A DNA stretch of 64,000 bases from Candidatus Poribacteria bacterium (GCA_026702755.1 JAPPBX010000120.1:1-64000), one strand, 5' to 3'; shown: positions 43,201 through 51,990, numbered from the stretch's first letter. Notes: generated by a model from the sequence alone, not told the origin. A program made the numbers and translations.

Positions 43201-43335
43201 TGGACCGAGGCATCGCAAAAAGGTTGCAGGATTGAATGTCCCTGCACCGACTTCTATATCGCACGGTTGTTGGATAATGCAGCCGTGGTCTGCCCAAAAT
43301 TTCTCTAACGCTAAAATTATTTCTTGAAGAGTCAT
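40276..43335 (-). CDS. glyQS: Fused glycyl-tRNA synthetase, alpha and beta chains (GlyQS)
   Basis: About 1019 aa from ATG 43335 (a 26-residue longer frame exists but [19 protein letters not shown] is the normal GlyQ start). Residues 1-290 are GlyQ ([45 protein letters not shown]-type block; [24 protein letters not shown]). Residues 291-318 are a linker made of two 14-residue repeats. From about 321, GlyS begins with [13 protein letters not shown], with the HD-like and anticodon-binding parts to the end. It charges tRNA-Gly in the cytoplasm. Most bacteria have separate glyQ and glyS; fused forms are known in chlamydiae. No second glycyl-tRNA synthetase is in the window. Confidence 0.9.
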   Translation of the reverse strand: MTLQEIILALEKFWADHGCIIQQPCDIEVGAGTFNPATFLRCLGPEPWQTAYVEPVRRPTDGRYAENPFRVGAYYQYQVILKPAPENVLPLYLESLYSLGISPRKNDIRFVEDDWESPTLGASGLGWEVWWNGAEVTQFTYFQQMGSIDLDPICAEITYGLERIALYLQDVDDFFDIRWNEHVNYGDVHRQSEIEYSTYNFEHANVEMLFDLFSTYEKETYACLDAGLVLPATDHVLKCSHTFNMLDARGVISVTERVSYIERVRRLAQRIARAYVKQREEMEHPLMGRFSTEATPTMVSAVSNCTEPASTTVGAVSNSTETADLLFEIGTEEIPASYVPPVLEQLHKIAAESLTNHRISFGEIETLGTPRRLTLSIKDIKTLQESQETEVVGPPKRIAYDENGEPTKAAIGFAKTQGVELSALRIVDTERGEYVAASKLETGEPTSEVLQPLLPEWIEELRFPKTMRWETKSEEPRAFARFARPIRWLVALLGDEVINCSYGAADAGRLTYGHRSLYPEPITLASADLKAYVENLRNAGVIACPKERRHTIEKQVRDVLDAENCLPKVDDELLDTVNYLVENPQPIVGNFSESHLEIPPEVLITAMKKHQRYFPMWKDESALASKFITISNGTDGNIDGVRHGNERVLHARLNDAEFFYSEDQKTSLADKVERLGAVVFHAKLGSLLDKAERLKALVRFILEALNAKETTVSHGERAAWLCKADLTTHMVIEFPSLQGITGSYYALNSGESEPVAAGIAEHYQPLGADTPLPETEVGTLLAIADKLDTIVGYFGIEERPTGSQDPYSLRRHALGTIRILQDRKLPLSLDAVVEEAISLYTVELADDTKTSVLGFIKERLRVILQEAQQYAPDLADAVLAVGDVDIIDILKRASVLAEFRLTPNFEEVYNALNRVLRILPPNAPETVDAALLCDAAEKQLYACITEAEPHFQENIQERDYAKLLTQLAILQPAIDTFFDDVLVMVEEPALRTNRLALLNRIAQNIHAVADLTKLVIAGE
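42382..42465 (-). repeat. Two diverged 42-bp tandem repeats coding the GlyQ-GlyS linker
   Basis: Units 42382-42423 and 42424-42465 share the G-T-T-(A/G)-G-A-A-A-C-C-G-C pattern and encode [14 protein letters not shown] and [14 protein letters not shown]. They form the joint between the alpha and beta parts of the synthetase. Confidence 0.7.
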
Positions 43336-43384
43336 ATCTGTTTTTTCTTTGCACACTCCATTTTGAATTGATTGATGCACATTT

Positions 43385-43413
43385 ATTGTAACATAACAGG
43401 TTTCTTTAAGCAA
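43385..43413 (-). promoter_or_regulatory. Likely promoter of glyQS
   Basis: Minus strand TTGCTT (43413-43408), 17-bp spacer, TACAAT (43390-43385), 50 bp before ATG 43335. Confidence 0.5.
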
Positions 43414-43438
43414 AGGATTTTCAAGGCGTAAATTTTCA

Positions 43439-43468
43439 TTGCATTTTCAAAGGAAAATGGGATATAAT
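43439..43468 (+). promoter_or_regulatory. Likely promoter of the HigA-like gene
   Basis: TTGCAT (43439-43444), 18-bp spacer, TATAAT (43463-43468), about 79 bp before ATG 43547. Divergent from the glyQS promoter. Confidence 0.5.
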
Positions 43469-43546
43469 AGTTGATCAACGGATTTATTTCTCAGATGTTC
43501 TTCTGCTTTGTGGTGGAGACAAGGCATCACAAGCGTGGGATATTGA

Positions 43547-43936
43547 ATGCGCAAAAACCTATTGGCGAGAATACAAGAAGACATACCCATGAGAGAAATG
43601 GGAAACTGGCGCGAGTACCAAATTGAAAGACTGGCTAAAGACCGGGAGGCAGCAATTGACTATCTCCAGTTGACATTGGAGGAATACCTTATTGATGGTG
43701 ATTTGCCTTTTTTTCTAAAAGGACTCCAGACCTTTGTAGAATCACAAGGTGGAGTTTCTGAACTTTCCAAACGCACCAATATTGAACCTGAAATTTTCTT
43801 GGATGTGTTATCCAATGGAAATGCCCCACGGTTAGACATGCTCAGAACTATTCTGAACGCGCTTGAGTGTCGGTTATCAATTGAACCCCAAGCGCGTGTG
43901 AACATCAGTCTTGAAACTGCTACTGATTCACCGTAA
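43547..43936 (+). CDS. HigA-type addiction-module antidote protein
   Basis: A 129-aa protein. The order WREYQIERLAKDREAAIDYLQ-, DLPFFLKGLQTFVESQGGVSELSKRTNI, EIFLDVLSNGNAPRLDMLRTILNALECRLSIEP matches the probable addiction module antidote family (helix-turn-helix DNA-binding antitoxin). A RelE/HigB-type toxin gene normally precedes it but none lies between 43414 and 43546, so it is an orphan. Start 43547 or the internal ATG 43589 (MREMGNW) are both possible. It may act as a free transcription regulator. Confidence 0.7.
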   Translation: MRKNLLARIQEDIPMREMGNWREYQIERLAKDREAAIDYLQLTLEEYLIDGDLPFFLKGLQTFVESQGGVSELSKRTNIEPEIFLDVLSNGNAPRLDMLRTILNALECRLSIEPQARVNISLETATDSP

Positions 43937-43967
43937 GCCTGAAAATATGTAACCATAGGAGAAAAGC

Positions 43968-44624
43968 ATGAAGCAGATCGTAAGAATCGCCTTACTCAGC
44001 CTTACGCTTTTCGGTTTCCTTGTACTCGGAAACCATACTGTGCGCGCCGAAAATCAATCCGACTCGGAGCCGAAGGTTCAACGCAGTACGAAAAAGAAAC
44101 CGCAGCTCCGCCGTGCAACTGTTAAGAAACAGAAAAAGAAATCGGAGAAGAAAAGGGTGAGAAACACACGCCGTATCACCAATCTCCGGAAGACTTGGGC
44201 ACGAAACCGCGCGAAACAAACGCGCCAAGACCAACGCACATCTGTGCCAGCAGAAACGCGAGTGCGTCAGCCTGCTGATCCCGCCGCTACGCTTCAACCG
44301 CAGGATGCCGTGAGGCTCGGTCTCCAATCGCCGGAGTCTGTGTTACCGCAACCGTTTTACGTCGATATACAAAGCGACGGCGATAGACACAGGCTCGATG
44401 TGGGTGTTCAGACCGAAGACGGTTCGGCTCTTAGTTTCCATGTGGCGGAAGAAGCCAGCACAGAAGGGATCACCAAAAGTGTTGGTGTGGGCGGGTCAGT
44501 CACCTTTGACGAGATGCCAGGGTTTATCACGCGGACGCGCGACATCTTATTTTATGTCCCGAAAAAGATCGGTGCCGGTGTCGTGTATTTCGGCAGAGGG
44601 GTCAAGCGTTTATTCTCGTGGTAA
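43968..44624 (+). CDS. Exported basic protein of unknown function
   Basis: A 218-aa protein, ATAGGAGAAAAGC before ATG 43968. Signal peptide ends near VRA-EN (residue 27). Residues 35-95 are extremely Lys/Arg-rich (KKKPQLRRATVKKQKKKSEKKRV), suggesting nucleic-acid, LPS or wall binding. The rest (about 125-218) is a beta-rich domain with FYVDIQSDGDRHRLDVGVQ. No family recognised. It lies 31 nt after the HigA-like gene, probably one transcript. Confidence 0.65.
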   Translation: MKQIVRIALLSLTLFGFLVLGNHTVRAENQSDSEPKVQRSTKKKPQLRRATVKKQKKKSEKKRVRNTRRITNLRKTWARNRAKQTRQDQRTSVPAETRVRQPADPAATLQPQDAVRLGLQSPESVLPQPFYVDIQSDGDRHRLDVGVQTEDGSALSFHVAEEASTEGITKSVGVGGSVTFDEMPGFITRTRDILFYVPKKIGAGVVYFGRGVKRLFSW

Positions 44625-44705
44625 GTGTTAAGTCGGATATAATTGCCTCAAGTGCTACACTCACAAAGCCATTGTCTGCTATCCGCTTTTGTACTGATAT
44701 AAATT

Positions 44706-45020
44706 CTAAACATCATTTCCCTCCGAAACGGATTCCAACCAATCAATAGCAGCCTTTTCATCTTGTTTGAGCAAAAAAACTTGTCTTAACTTTACTGATT
44801 TTGTGGTCTGAATAAACGGTAGCACTTCAAGCATTTTTGCATGGGCAGATTCTAAAATCGAATCCCGAATGAAGGTACTGGCATTTAAAATTTCAATACC
44901 GATGAGTTCACCGTCCGCGTTTAATTCGGCAGTGATATTAGGACTGAGTTCAAGACTGTTGCTTTCTGGTTCCTCGGAAATCGCCAGATGCAGTATATCC
45001 TCTTTCTCAAAGTAGACCAT
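44706..45020 (-). CDS. DUF2283-domain protein
   Basis: A 104-aa protein. MVYFEKEDILHLAISEEPESNS..L.PNITAELNADGELIGIEILNAS is the DUF2283 pattern; a C-terminal extension (about 60-104) is helical. These small cytoplasmic proteins have no known function. No Shine-Dalgarno of note. It has its own promoter at 45088-45115. Confidence 0.7.
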   Translation of the reverse strand: MVYFEKEDILHLAISEEPESNSLELSPNITAELNADGELIGIEILNASTFIRDSILESAHAKMLEVLPFIQTTKSVKLRQVFLLKQDEKAAIDWLESVSEGNDV

Positions 45021-45087
45021 CTTTGTTTTATTTAAGAGTGTACCTTCCTGTCCTAATTCGCGTCAGCATATCCCCATTTTTATTGAC

Positions 45088-45115
45088 ATTATACCTTATT
45101 TTAGGATATTGTCAA
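45088..45115 (-). promoter_or_regulatory. Sigma70-type promoter of the DUF2283 gene
   Basis: Minus strand TTGACA (45115-45110), 16-bp spacer, TATAAT (45093-45088). It directly follows the sulfatase stop at 45117. Confidence 0.65.
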
Positions 45116-45116
45116 C

Positions 45117-46523
45117 TCATTTCAATAATGACCAGTCGGGTTCGTCTTCTGGGTCGCCGAGGGGACCATGGGCGTTACGAACAATGCGGCGTTGCGCGTC
45201 GTACCAGTCCATATAACTGGTTGCGGGTTGGAGTTTGTCGTTGCGGGTATCCATCAGGCTGGTGAGGGTGTTCTCCATTTTATCTGCCAACGCTTTTGCT
45301 TCGGGTTTGTCAATCAGGTTGTTCATCTGCAGCGGGTCTGTCCCTACGTTATACAGTATACGTTTGCCGTCGAGCCAGCGTGCGTAGCTGTGTGTCTTTG
45401 TGCGGACACCGCGCCACTCGTTACCATCGATGAGATAATCGTAGGTAGATCCGAAGTTCATCGTCAGGACTGCATCTTGTTCAAAGGCATCGGTTTCACC
45501 GCGCCAAGACGCTGATAGATCGTAGCCTTCCACGGTTCGAGGTGGCTGAATGTCGCACAAACCGCAGAGCGATGGAAACAGATCAACAGGGGATGTGAGT
45601 GTGTCACAGGTGCGGTGGTTTCCATCGAAAACACCGGGCAGACGCATAATCAACGGCACTTTAATGGATTCTTCATAGGGTTCTCGCTTCGCCCAGAAAT
45701 TGATGCCTTGCGCGCCGCCTTGCGTTCCGTGGTCGGATCCGAAGATGAGTAGTGTATTTTCGACACGTCCCGTCCTTTCGAGATACGCCATCAGTTCACC
45801 GAGCATATCGTCCACCGTTAACGTCATTGCGAGATAGTGTCGGTAAATTTCTAACGACTGTTCTTTAACCGAATCAGGAACGTTTTTTGGGAGTTGGAGT
45901 TCAGTAGGCAGCCGATCGTAGTATTCCTGCGGTGCAAACTCATAAGGTGTGGAGTGTGCTTGATGAGGTGAGATAAACAGACAGAATGGTGTATCGTTCT
46001 CCATATCGTCCATGAATTGAAAAGCGTATCGGTTCAGGGCATCGGTTTCGTAACCCTCCCATCTTTCGTTCCGCCAGTCTGTGTCGAGGTTCACAGTGCC
46101 GTTGAAATAGTCGGTATGGAAATTGTAGCCGCGCCAATGTTGGAAACCGAGGCGATCGCGTCCTTCAGGGACGTAATCACGTCCGCCGATTTCTGGGAAT
46201 GAACCGGTGTGGAGATGCCATTTGCCGACCCACGCCGTTCGGTAACCGTTTCGACTGAAAACGTCTCCGAATCCTATTTCATCGTGTCGGGTTTTGACGA
46301 AGTTAATGAGATGTCCGGTCGTTTGTGGGTGTCGTCCGGTGAGTAGCATGGAGCGGTAAGGCGTGCAGACGGGCGCAGTAGCAATCGCGTTTGAAAAAAC
46401 GGTGCCTTCTTGCGCAAGTCGATCGATATGCGGTGTTTCAATCTGTGTGTCACCGTATACCGGTAACGAATAGGCACGGATCTGATCGGCGAGAAGATAA
46501 ACGATGTTCGGTTTGTCTGTCAT
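45117..46523 (-). CDS. Sulfatase (arylsulfatase family)
   Basis: A 468-aa protein. NIVYLLADQIRAYSLPVYG gives the N-terminal metal site; formylglycine motif C53-TPY-R57; second metal site in LLIFGSDHGTQGGAQGINFWAK; long helical C-terminus. No signal peptide, as with the first sulfatase at 32258. Substrate unknown; it would remove sulfate from a sugar or other organic ester. It probably stands alone, 65 nt downstream of the retropepsin gene. Confidence 0.85.
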   Translation of the reverse strand: MTDKPNIVYLLADQIRAYSLPVYGDTQIETPHIDRLAQEGTVFSNAIATAPVCTPYRSMLLTGRHPQTTGHLINFVKTRHDEIGFGDVFSRNGYRTAWVGKWHLHTGSFPEIGGRDYVPEGRDRLGFQHWRGYNFHTDYFNGTVNLDTDWRNERWEGYETDALNRYAFQFMDDMENDTPFCLFISPHQAHSTPYEFAPQEYYDRLPTELQLPKNVPDSVKEQSLEIYRHYLAMTLTVDDMLGELMAYLERTGRVENTLLIFGSDHGTQGGAQGINFWAKREPYEESIKVPLIMRLPGVFDGNHRTCDTLTSPVDLFPSLCGLCDIQPPRTVEGYDLSASWRGETDAFEQDAVLTMNFGSTYDYLIDGNEWRGVRTKTHSYARWLDGKRILYNVGTDPLQMNNLIDKPEAKALADKMENTLTSLMDTRNDKLQPATSYMDWYDAQRRIVRNAHGPLGDPEDEPDWSLLK

Positions 46524-46588
46524 ATTTTTCGTAGGGTTTGCAAGTTTCCAAAACCTGCTTTTGGCAGTGATGTTCCTTCAGGACAGGA

Positions 46589-46984
46589 TTAGTGTGGACG
46601 AAGTTCAATCGTTCCGGTTGAGAATGAAATATTGACATCAAAATGCCTCAGAAAATTCAGACCTAATACACCATCTATAATTGAATCTTCAGGTAGATCA
46701 TGGCATAAGACATCAATATTCTCAACAATCTCCCCAATTGCTGTCAGTTTCCGTACGGTAATGCGTTTCATTAACTCAATGCCACTGCCCGCGAGAATTT
46801 CCTCTTCTCTTGAGTTTGAGAGATCATATCCTAAATCTAAAGCAATTTTTGTTGGAATTGAGGTAGTTGAAACTCCAGTATCTAAAGCCACAAGTAGATC
46901 CCGGAAGTTATCCGCATTGATGCCTTCAACTTTAAGAGGTAGAACGATTAACCCAAACGAGAGATTAAAGGGAATACGCGCCAT
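46589..46984 (-). CDS. Retropepsin-like aspartic protease
   Basis: A 131-aa protein with one active-site motif D35-T-G37 (ALDTGVSTTSIP) and the C-terminal IDGVLGLNFLRHFDVNI flap/hydrophobic-Gly signature of clan AA (retropepsin fold). It must dimerise to act. Start ATG 46984 overlaps the stop of the preceding gene (TAATG), so it is translationally coupled to the 75-aa protein. Cytoplasmic, no signal peptide. Target unknown. Confidence 0.75.
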   Translation of the reverse strand: MARIPFNLSFGLIVLPLKVEGINADNFRDLLVALDTGVSTTSIPTKIALDLGYDLSNSREEEILAGSGIELMKRITVRKLTAIGEIVENIDVLCHDLPEDSIIDGVLGLNFLRHFDVNISFSTGTIELRPH

Positions 46985-47211
46985 TATAATAAATAACCCA
47001 TCCCTTCTGGAGGTTTACCAATATAACGTATTGCTGCACCGTCTTTGTACTGCCCGGAGGCGTTATAAATATCTGTCCGGGATTTACTATGGACTAAGAC
47101 GCGTCCTGATAACAGTTCGGTATTTTCGCTATGTTTGCAATCAACGATGAAGAGCCATTCATCGGGATATTTCTGTTCCATCTCTTCAAGTGTCAAGTGC
47201 TCGTTTGCCAT
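46984..47211 (-). CDS. 75-aa protein coupled to the retropepsin-like gene
   Basis: The product starts MANEHLTLEEMEQKYPDEWLFIVD and contains LLSGRVLVHSKSRTDIY. It is an acidic, single-domain protein with no recognised family; such small proteins often sit upstream of retropepsin-like genes. TGGATAAAAATGG gives a weak ribosome site. Its stop shares one base with the next start. A substrate, regulator or partner role is possible. Confidence 0.65.
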   Translation of the reverse strand: MANEHLTLEEMEQKYPDEWLFIVDCKHSENTELLSGRVLVHSKSRTDIYNASGQYKDGAAIRYIGKPPEGMGYLL

Positions 47212-47269
47212 TTTTATCCACTCCTTCTCAAAGGGTGCTCAGAGGGTGTTAATGAATTGATACGTATCT

Positions 47270-47299
47270 ATTATAGCATAATAACTTCTGTTTTGGCAA
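47270..47299 (-). promoter_or_regulatory. Likely promoter of the retropepsin pair
   Basis: Minus strand TTGCCA (47299-47294), 18-bp spacer, TATAAT (47275-47270), about 60 bp before ATG 47211. Confidence 0.55.
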
Positions 47300-47401
47300 A
47301 GGTTTCAGCGCGCTCAGAGGTATTCGATTTTTAGTCGGACTTGGGCAGCTGGTTCACAAATTCTCTGATAAGAGGGATTCAAGGGAAAATAAAAAGAAAA
47401 A

Positions 47402-47616
47402 TTAAAGTCGGTCAAATTCGTCTGGTGTTAACCCCGCGTGTCGTAGAATAGTCCGCAACGTTCCAACTCGGATTTCACGATGATTTGGAACCATCACTGT
47501 CCGAACTTCATTTCACTTTCACGGACAAATTTTACATGACTGCCGCGTTGATGAACTATAGTAAACCCTGCTTTTTCGAGTTTGCGTTTAATCTGCCGAT
47601 AGGGGAGCGGTTTCAT
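47402..47616 (-). pseudogene. hicA: hicA toxin gene with a frameshift
   Basis: From ATG 47616 the frame reads MKPLPYRQIKRKLEKAGFTI and then HQRGSHVKFVRESE, a normal HicA start with the GSH motif. It then runs into MKFGQ and TGA. In another frame the match continues with EVRTVMVPNHREIRVGTL, RTILRHAGLTPDEF and ends TAA at 47404-47402. The span is 215 nt, not a multiple of 3, so one base appears lost near 47512-47518. The HicA mRNA-nuclease toxin is therefore probably inactive, unless the shift is programmed or a sequencing error. It overlaps hicB by 29 nt. Confidence 0.75.
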
Positions 47617-47821
47617 TAAAACTGATGTTAACCTCAAATTTGCGGATCTTAGGCATCACAGTTGGACGTGGCGGCTCGAAATAGAGTTCTAACGCCTCTC
47701 TGAGATTGTTAATTGCCTCGTCTTCACTTTTGCCTTGGCTAGAAACATCCACTTCCAAGCATTGCGCAATAAACCATTTGTCTTCTTGCGTGATGCTCGT
47801 CGTAAAAGTTTGCGTTTTCAT
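47588..47821 (-). CDS. hicB: HicB-type antitoxin
   Basis: A 77-aa protein of the HicB fold: KWFIAQCLEVDVSSQGKSEDEAINNLREALELYFE is the family core. The family partner is the HicA double-stranded RNA-binding toxin, whose gene overlaps on the same strand (toxin second). There is no added helix-turn-helix, so it would only neutralise. GGGAGAGAAA gives the ribosome site before ATG 47821. Confidence 0.8.
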   Translation of the reverse strand: MKTQTFTTSITQEDKWFIAQCLEVDVSSQGKSEDEAINNLREALELYFEPPRPTVMPKIRKFEVNISFNETAPLSAD

Positions 47822-47884
47822 TTTCTCTCCCGCGATTTTCGGCTCGCGATACCCTTCATAATTAATCTCCCGTTTCCATAGTAC

Positions 47885-48949
47885 TTAGAACTGTAACCCC
47901 AAACTCACTCGGTGTGTCTGTTGTAGATGTCCGAAATCGGCGTAAGCATAGTCGAGGGAAAGGACCCTTTTACCGAGATTCAGATGGATACCCAAGCCGA
48001 GTGTAAGTCCCTCTTCATCGTCGCTGCGGTCTTCTCCTAATCGGAATTTGTAGCCCCCACGAATTGCCGCCATTTTTCTGTACCAGTACTCCATACCGAT
48101 GTTCAGGCGTTCGCTGTTGTCGTTGGGATGGTTGGCATCAAGCGCGAGGGTAAGGAGATTGTCCCCAGAATCAACGACATCATAAGCGATACCGAGCCGA
48201 AAATTGGAAGGCAATGGAAACTCGATAGTCTCTAAAGCTGCCTTTCGTGCCGGATTCGTTGTAGCTGGAAAGGGACGATAGTCTGCTGTCCTCGGATCAC
48301 CCGCGACCTCAGCACCGCTTGCCAGATTCGGACCGCTGAAGCGCATTTCCGGTCCAAAGTTCGAGAAACACATACCAATGCGTAAGCTCCGCCAGCCCGT
48401 ATGATACAGCGTGCCGACATCAATTGCCACACCTCTGGCACTCTCCCGATGAATCTGTTGGTGGATGTATTTGGCGTTGATACCGAAGGAGAGGTTAACG
48501 CCAGATTCCTTTGCGTAAAGTTGTCTGGCGTATGCTACTGAGATTGCGGTATCATAAGCGGAGTACCAAAGCCCAGTGCCATCAGGCTTTGCGAGTGTGG
48601 TGATCTCGGTATCAGGGACATTGAGGAATGTGACGCTTGCTCCCAAAGTGCCGATCTTTTCTATTGGAGTAGCAAAGGCTAAATAGTTGTAGCGAACATC
48701 GGCAAGCCAAACCGTGTGGGTGTCTGATAAACTGGTTTTTTCGAGTTGGCTTATCCCTGCTGGATTCCAGTAGATACTGGTTACATCGTCGGCAAGCCCA
48801 CCAAATGCACCGCCGAGACTGTCCACGCGCGCGCCCGGACCGATTTTCAGAAATTGTGCACCAGCTGTACCGACATTGGTTGTAGCATGACTCGGAATAA
48901 CCCACATTAAAAGAAGAATGAATAAAAGAGCATAAATTGTATGTCGCAT
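47885..48949 (-). CDS. PorV/PorQ-like outer-membrane beta-barrel protein
   Basis: A 354-aa protein. Signal peptide (about 22 residues, cleavage SHA-TT), then TAGAQFLKIGPGARVDSLGGAFGGLADDVTSIYWNPAGISQLEK, the family start of PorV/UPF0164 proteins. Repeated amphipathic strands follow, ending in an aromatic LQF terminus suited to a 14-stranded barrel. In type IX secretion PorV helps deliver cargo. It lies 22 nt after the 996-aa secreted protein gene on the same strand, consistent with a shared export route. Confidence 0.8.
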   Translation of the reverse strand: MRHTIYALLFILLLMWVIPSHATTNVGTAGAQFLKIGPGARVDSLGGAFGGLADDVTSIYWNPAGISQLEKTSLSDTHTVWLADVRYNYLAFATPIEKIGTLGASVTFLNVPDTEITTLAKPDGTGLWYSAYDTAISVAYARQLYAKESGVNLSFGINAKYIHQQIHRESARGVAIDVGTLYHTGWRSLRIGMCFSNFGPEMRFSGPNLASGAEVAGDPRTADYRPFPATTNPARKAALETIEFPLPSNFRLGIAYDVVDSGDNLLTLALDANHPNDNSERLNIGMEYWYRKMAAIRGGYKFRLGEDRSDDEEGLTLGLGIHLNLGKRVLSLDYAYADFGHLQQTHRVSLGLQF

Positions 48950-48971
48950 TTAGTTCTCCTGTTCCTCCGTG

Positions 48972-51962
48972 TTATCGAATAATGGCAAATCTACCGACTT
49001 TATTACCGACAACTGCGTCGCTTTGGTCTCGTGCTTCGACGTGGTAGATATAAATACCGCTTGCGAGTGCCTGATTATAGCGGTTGAGGAGTTCAAACGA
49101 TGCTGTTCCACCCTTGTCCCCTTGTAACGAACGGTCGTCTGGAGCGACATCTGGATGGTAAGCGGCAGTGCTTTCATGTTCAAGTTTCTGGACGAGTTCA
49201 CCTGCTAATGTATAGATCCGAATGGTACACCGTGGTGGGAGGCGCGTAAAGAAAATCTTGTCTGTTCCTTCTGAGAGCACCGCTCTGTTCGTGACGAAAT
49301 AGGGGTTCGGTACCACACGAATTCGCCCAAGGTCAGCTTCAATGTTTGCAGCGGCAAGGGTCTCCTCTTTTGTTGTCAGAAGAAATTCATCGCCGTCTTG
49401 TGGCGCGCTGACACCGCCCATTTCAACAGTAAAGGCATCACCTGCGGAGATTTCACCGTTCGGGTCTTTTATAAACACATATCCGCCTCGAACGTAAATC
49501 CGGAAGAAACCCGGTGTCTCTGCTGGAACGTATTCATCACGCCAGCCGGTGCCTGTCAGAATAGCGTATCCGTCGACGCGCTCGGCGTTGAATTGGATTT
49601 CTTCGCTTGTGTTTTCATCCATCACCTTGACGTGTGTATCGTCAGTAAACGTGATTGAATAGGTATGTGGACGGTAATACGTTGACCACCAGACGTTGGG
49701 CCATGTGTTCTCACCAAAACCGGGCGATTGAATATCTACTGACCAATCTGTTACTGTGCCCGCCGTCAGTTTAACGTCGTTGATCGGATTTTCCATTGGA
49801 GTTCCATAGGACACATCAACCCCTGTTATCTTCAGAACGATGCCATCAAACATCGGCGAAAGGGCTTCAGCGGCTTCCTGATGCTCCGGGTCATACCAGT
49901 CAAAAAACTGTTGCTCGACGACGGTTTCGTTTGTCGTCGTGTTGACAATTTCATAAGCAGGTGGCTGATACCCGGGGCCCGTGATGTATCCCGCGGGACC
50001 TGTCTGTTTCGCGCCCGACCAGACAATCTTGTATTGATGACCTGTGACCTTGTTTGGTGCGAGTACCATCGGTTCGACAGTAACGCTTCCCTGTCCCTGC
50101 TGTTGTATTTCAGCAGTAGGTTCCCGGTATCCAGCAGGTTCGGCGCGCGGCACAACATGAACCATTGTCTCAATCTGACTGCTCTCCATTGCAATCAGCC
50201 CTGCTTTAGGGTTGCCTGTGTCGTAAGAAGTGACGGCGTAGGTGTATTCAAGTCCGTTGGTTAAGCCTGCGTCGGTGTAGAAGTTCTTGATGCCTGCATC
50301 TTCACCGAGTGCCTGTGAGGGCGTGGAAACGACGCGGAAGATGTCACCAGCGACGGGTGGTCCTGAGGGACCATCGGAAATCTGCACGTAGAGTCCACCG
50401 AAATAGATACGGGCACCAGAACGATACGTTCCATCAGGATACGGTTCACCTGTATTTGGATCTTTGATGACAACATATCCACCACCATTTGCTGGAAAGG
50501 CGGGGTTGTGTGCCATAACTTCCCACAGCGTTGTGTTAACGACTTCAAAGGTTGTGCTGGAGTTGAATTTGATCATATAAACAGCACTTTTGAAGAAACT
50601 CGCAAAGAAAGGTTCGTCGCCCATACTTTCAATGACGGCATCCGACTTTTTACCGACATGGGACACTGTAAAGAAATTACCCGTTGCACTCGGCTTGTCG
50701 AACTCCATCAGCATTGTCCAATCTTCGACCGGATCACCAGTGGATTCATCATAAGCAACATCGCGCCTATAAACTCGGTATCCCTCGAAGATTTTCTCTG
50801 GGTCAGTCACATCAACATATTCTTCGATATTTTTACTGACACCTGCATCAACCCAACGTCCTTCGCTTTCCCAAACGAGTGTCACCTGTCCATCCGCAGG
50901 ATAAGCGGAGACCAGTGGTGAGGGCGGCGGTGCCGGAGCAACGTAGCCGTCATCATACAACTTCTGTGCCCAGTCTGCGGAGGCTTGCAAACCTGCAAGT
51001 CCTTCACCGATTGCCACAGCGATAATAATGTTGAATGACTCTCCCGGGGCAAGCGATTCAACCGGTCCATAAGATTGGATAAAGCGTTGATCGTCATAGT
51101 TTGCCGGAAGTGGTTCCACACCCGGAGTGCTGATGAGCGCGTACATTTCTGCATCGGTCGTTGGGTCTGTGGAGATTGTAATCCGCTTGTGCGCCGCGAA
51201 AGGAATTTTTGCCGCCGGATCCTCCGCATTCTCCCCGATATACGCATCCAAGACCCGTAAGCCGATGTAACCGGGGGCGGAGGCGTTGGAGAATCCGTAG
51301 GAGAGGTAACGGTTAGGATGATCTACTGGATTGAGAGCATCTGGTGTCTGATCCAATGCAACGAAGTCGTCAGCGGAGTAGCTTGCTGTCCCCGTCTCAT
51401 TACTGGAGATGTCCACATCGTATCGAAACGCCATGAATACATCCTCAAGGACATCAGTGCCAGCATTTTTGACGTTATACTCAAGAATAAAGAAATCGTA
51501 GAGAGGTGCGTAACTCCACTGAAATCCATGCACTTCAAGTTCTAAACCGAGAATCAAATCTTTATTTGCATCAGGGTTCATGTCAGAGCATTTGAACATG
51601 ATGGCTTGGTTCGTCGGTGTCCCTTTCGTCGTCACACCGGGTTTGTTTGAAATAACTTCTGGCGCGTCATCGGTGGGCCAAATTTCACTTTGTCTACCAT
51701 CTGCTTCAGAAACGCCAATCTCTCCATTCTTTTTTGCCCCGATCCAGATATCGCCTTCAAAGATGTAAGAATCGTTTGTTCCAGCGGGCCACCATCCCGA
51801 GGGATTGGCAGTCGGGTTACTCGGATACCCGACGACTGCAGTGTTAAAGATAGCAGACGATAAATTGCCTACATCGAGTGCTTTCCAATCCACTTGTGCA
51901 CTTGTAGGTAGTGCTATGAGTGCTAAAATTGTGGATAGATAAATATATCGTAATAATTTCAT
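48972..51962 (-). CDS. Large secreted protein with type IX-like C-terminal sorting region
   Basis: A 996-aa protein with signal peptide (cleavage TSA-QV, residue 22). The body is beta-rich with fibronectin-like parts (PLVSAYPADGQVTLVWES, about 345-360; NGLEYTYAVTSYDTGNPKAG). The C-terminus (about 905-996: RVVPNPYFV, PPRCTIRIYTLAGELVQKLEH, ASGIYIYHVEARD, GRFAIIR) has the FlgD-Ig/Por-type sorting pattern. It is likely exported to the cell surface. The function of the body is unknown. The PorV-like barrel gene follows directly. Confidence 0.8.
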   Translation of the reverse strand: MKLLRYIYLSTILALIALPTSAQVDWKALDVGNLSSAIFNTAVVGYPSNPTANPSGWWPAGTNDSYIFEGDIWIGAKKNGEIGVSEADGRQSEIWPTDDAPEVISNKPGVTTKGTPTNQAIMFKCSDMNPDANKDLILGLELEVHGFQWSYAPLYDFFILEYNVKNAGTDVLEDVFMAFRYDVDISSNETGTASYSADDFVALDQTPDALNPVDHPNRYLSYGFSNASAPGYIGLRVLDAYIGENAEDPAAKIPFAAHKRITISTDPTTDAEMYALISTPGVEPLPANYDDQRFIQSYGPVESLAPGESFNIIIAVAIGEGLAGLQASADWAQKLYDDGYVAPAPPPSPLVSAYPADGQVTLVWESEGRWVDAGVSKNIEEYVDVTDPEKIFEGYRVYRRDVAYDESTGDPVEDWTMLMEFDKPSATGNFFTVSHVGKKSDAVIESMGDEPFFASFFKSAVYMIKFNSSTTFEVVNTTLWEVMAHNPAFPANGGGYVVIKDPNTGEPYPDGTYRSGARIYFGGLYVQISDGPSGPPVAGDIFRVVSTPSQALGEDAGIKNFYTDAGLTNGLEYTYAVTSYDTGNPKAGLIAMESSQIETMVHVVPRAEPAGYREPTAEIQQQGQGSVTVEPMVLAPNKVTGHQYKIVWSGAKQTGPAGYITGPGYQPPAYEIVNTTTNETVVEQQFFDWYDPEHQEAAEALSPMFDGIVLKITGVDVSYGTPMENPINDVKLTAGTVTDWSVDIQSPGFGENTWPNVWWSTYYRPHTYSITFTDDTHVKVMDENTSEEIQFNAERVDGYAILTGTGWRDEYVPAETPGFFRIYVRGGYVFIKDPNGEISAGDAFTVEMGGVSAPQDGDEFLLTTKEETLAAANIEADLGRIRVVPNPYFVTNRAVLSEGTDKIFFTRLPPRCTIRIYTLAGELVQKLEHESTAAYHPDVAPDDRSLQGDKGGTASFELLNRYNQALASGIYIYHVEARDQSDAVVGNKVGRFAIIR

Positions 51963-51990
51963 AAATTGCTCCTATGAAGATATATGATTA

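Noticed and set aside
47364-47388. Third copy of the MITE
   Set aside because: CTGATAAGAGGGATTCAAGGG resembles the core, but no terminal inverted repeats are visible on either side.
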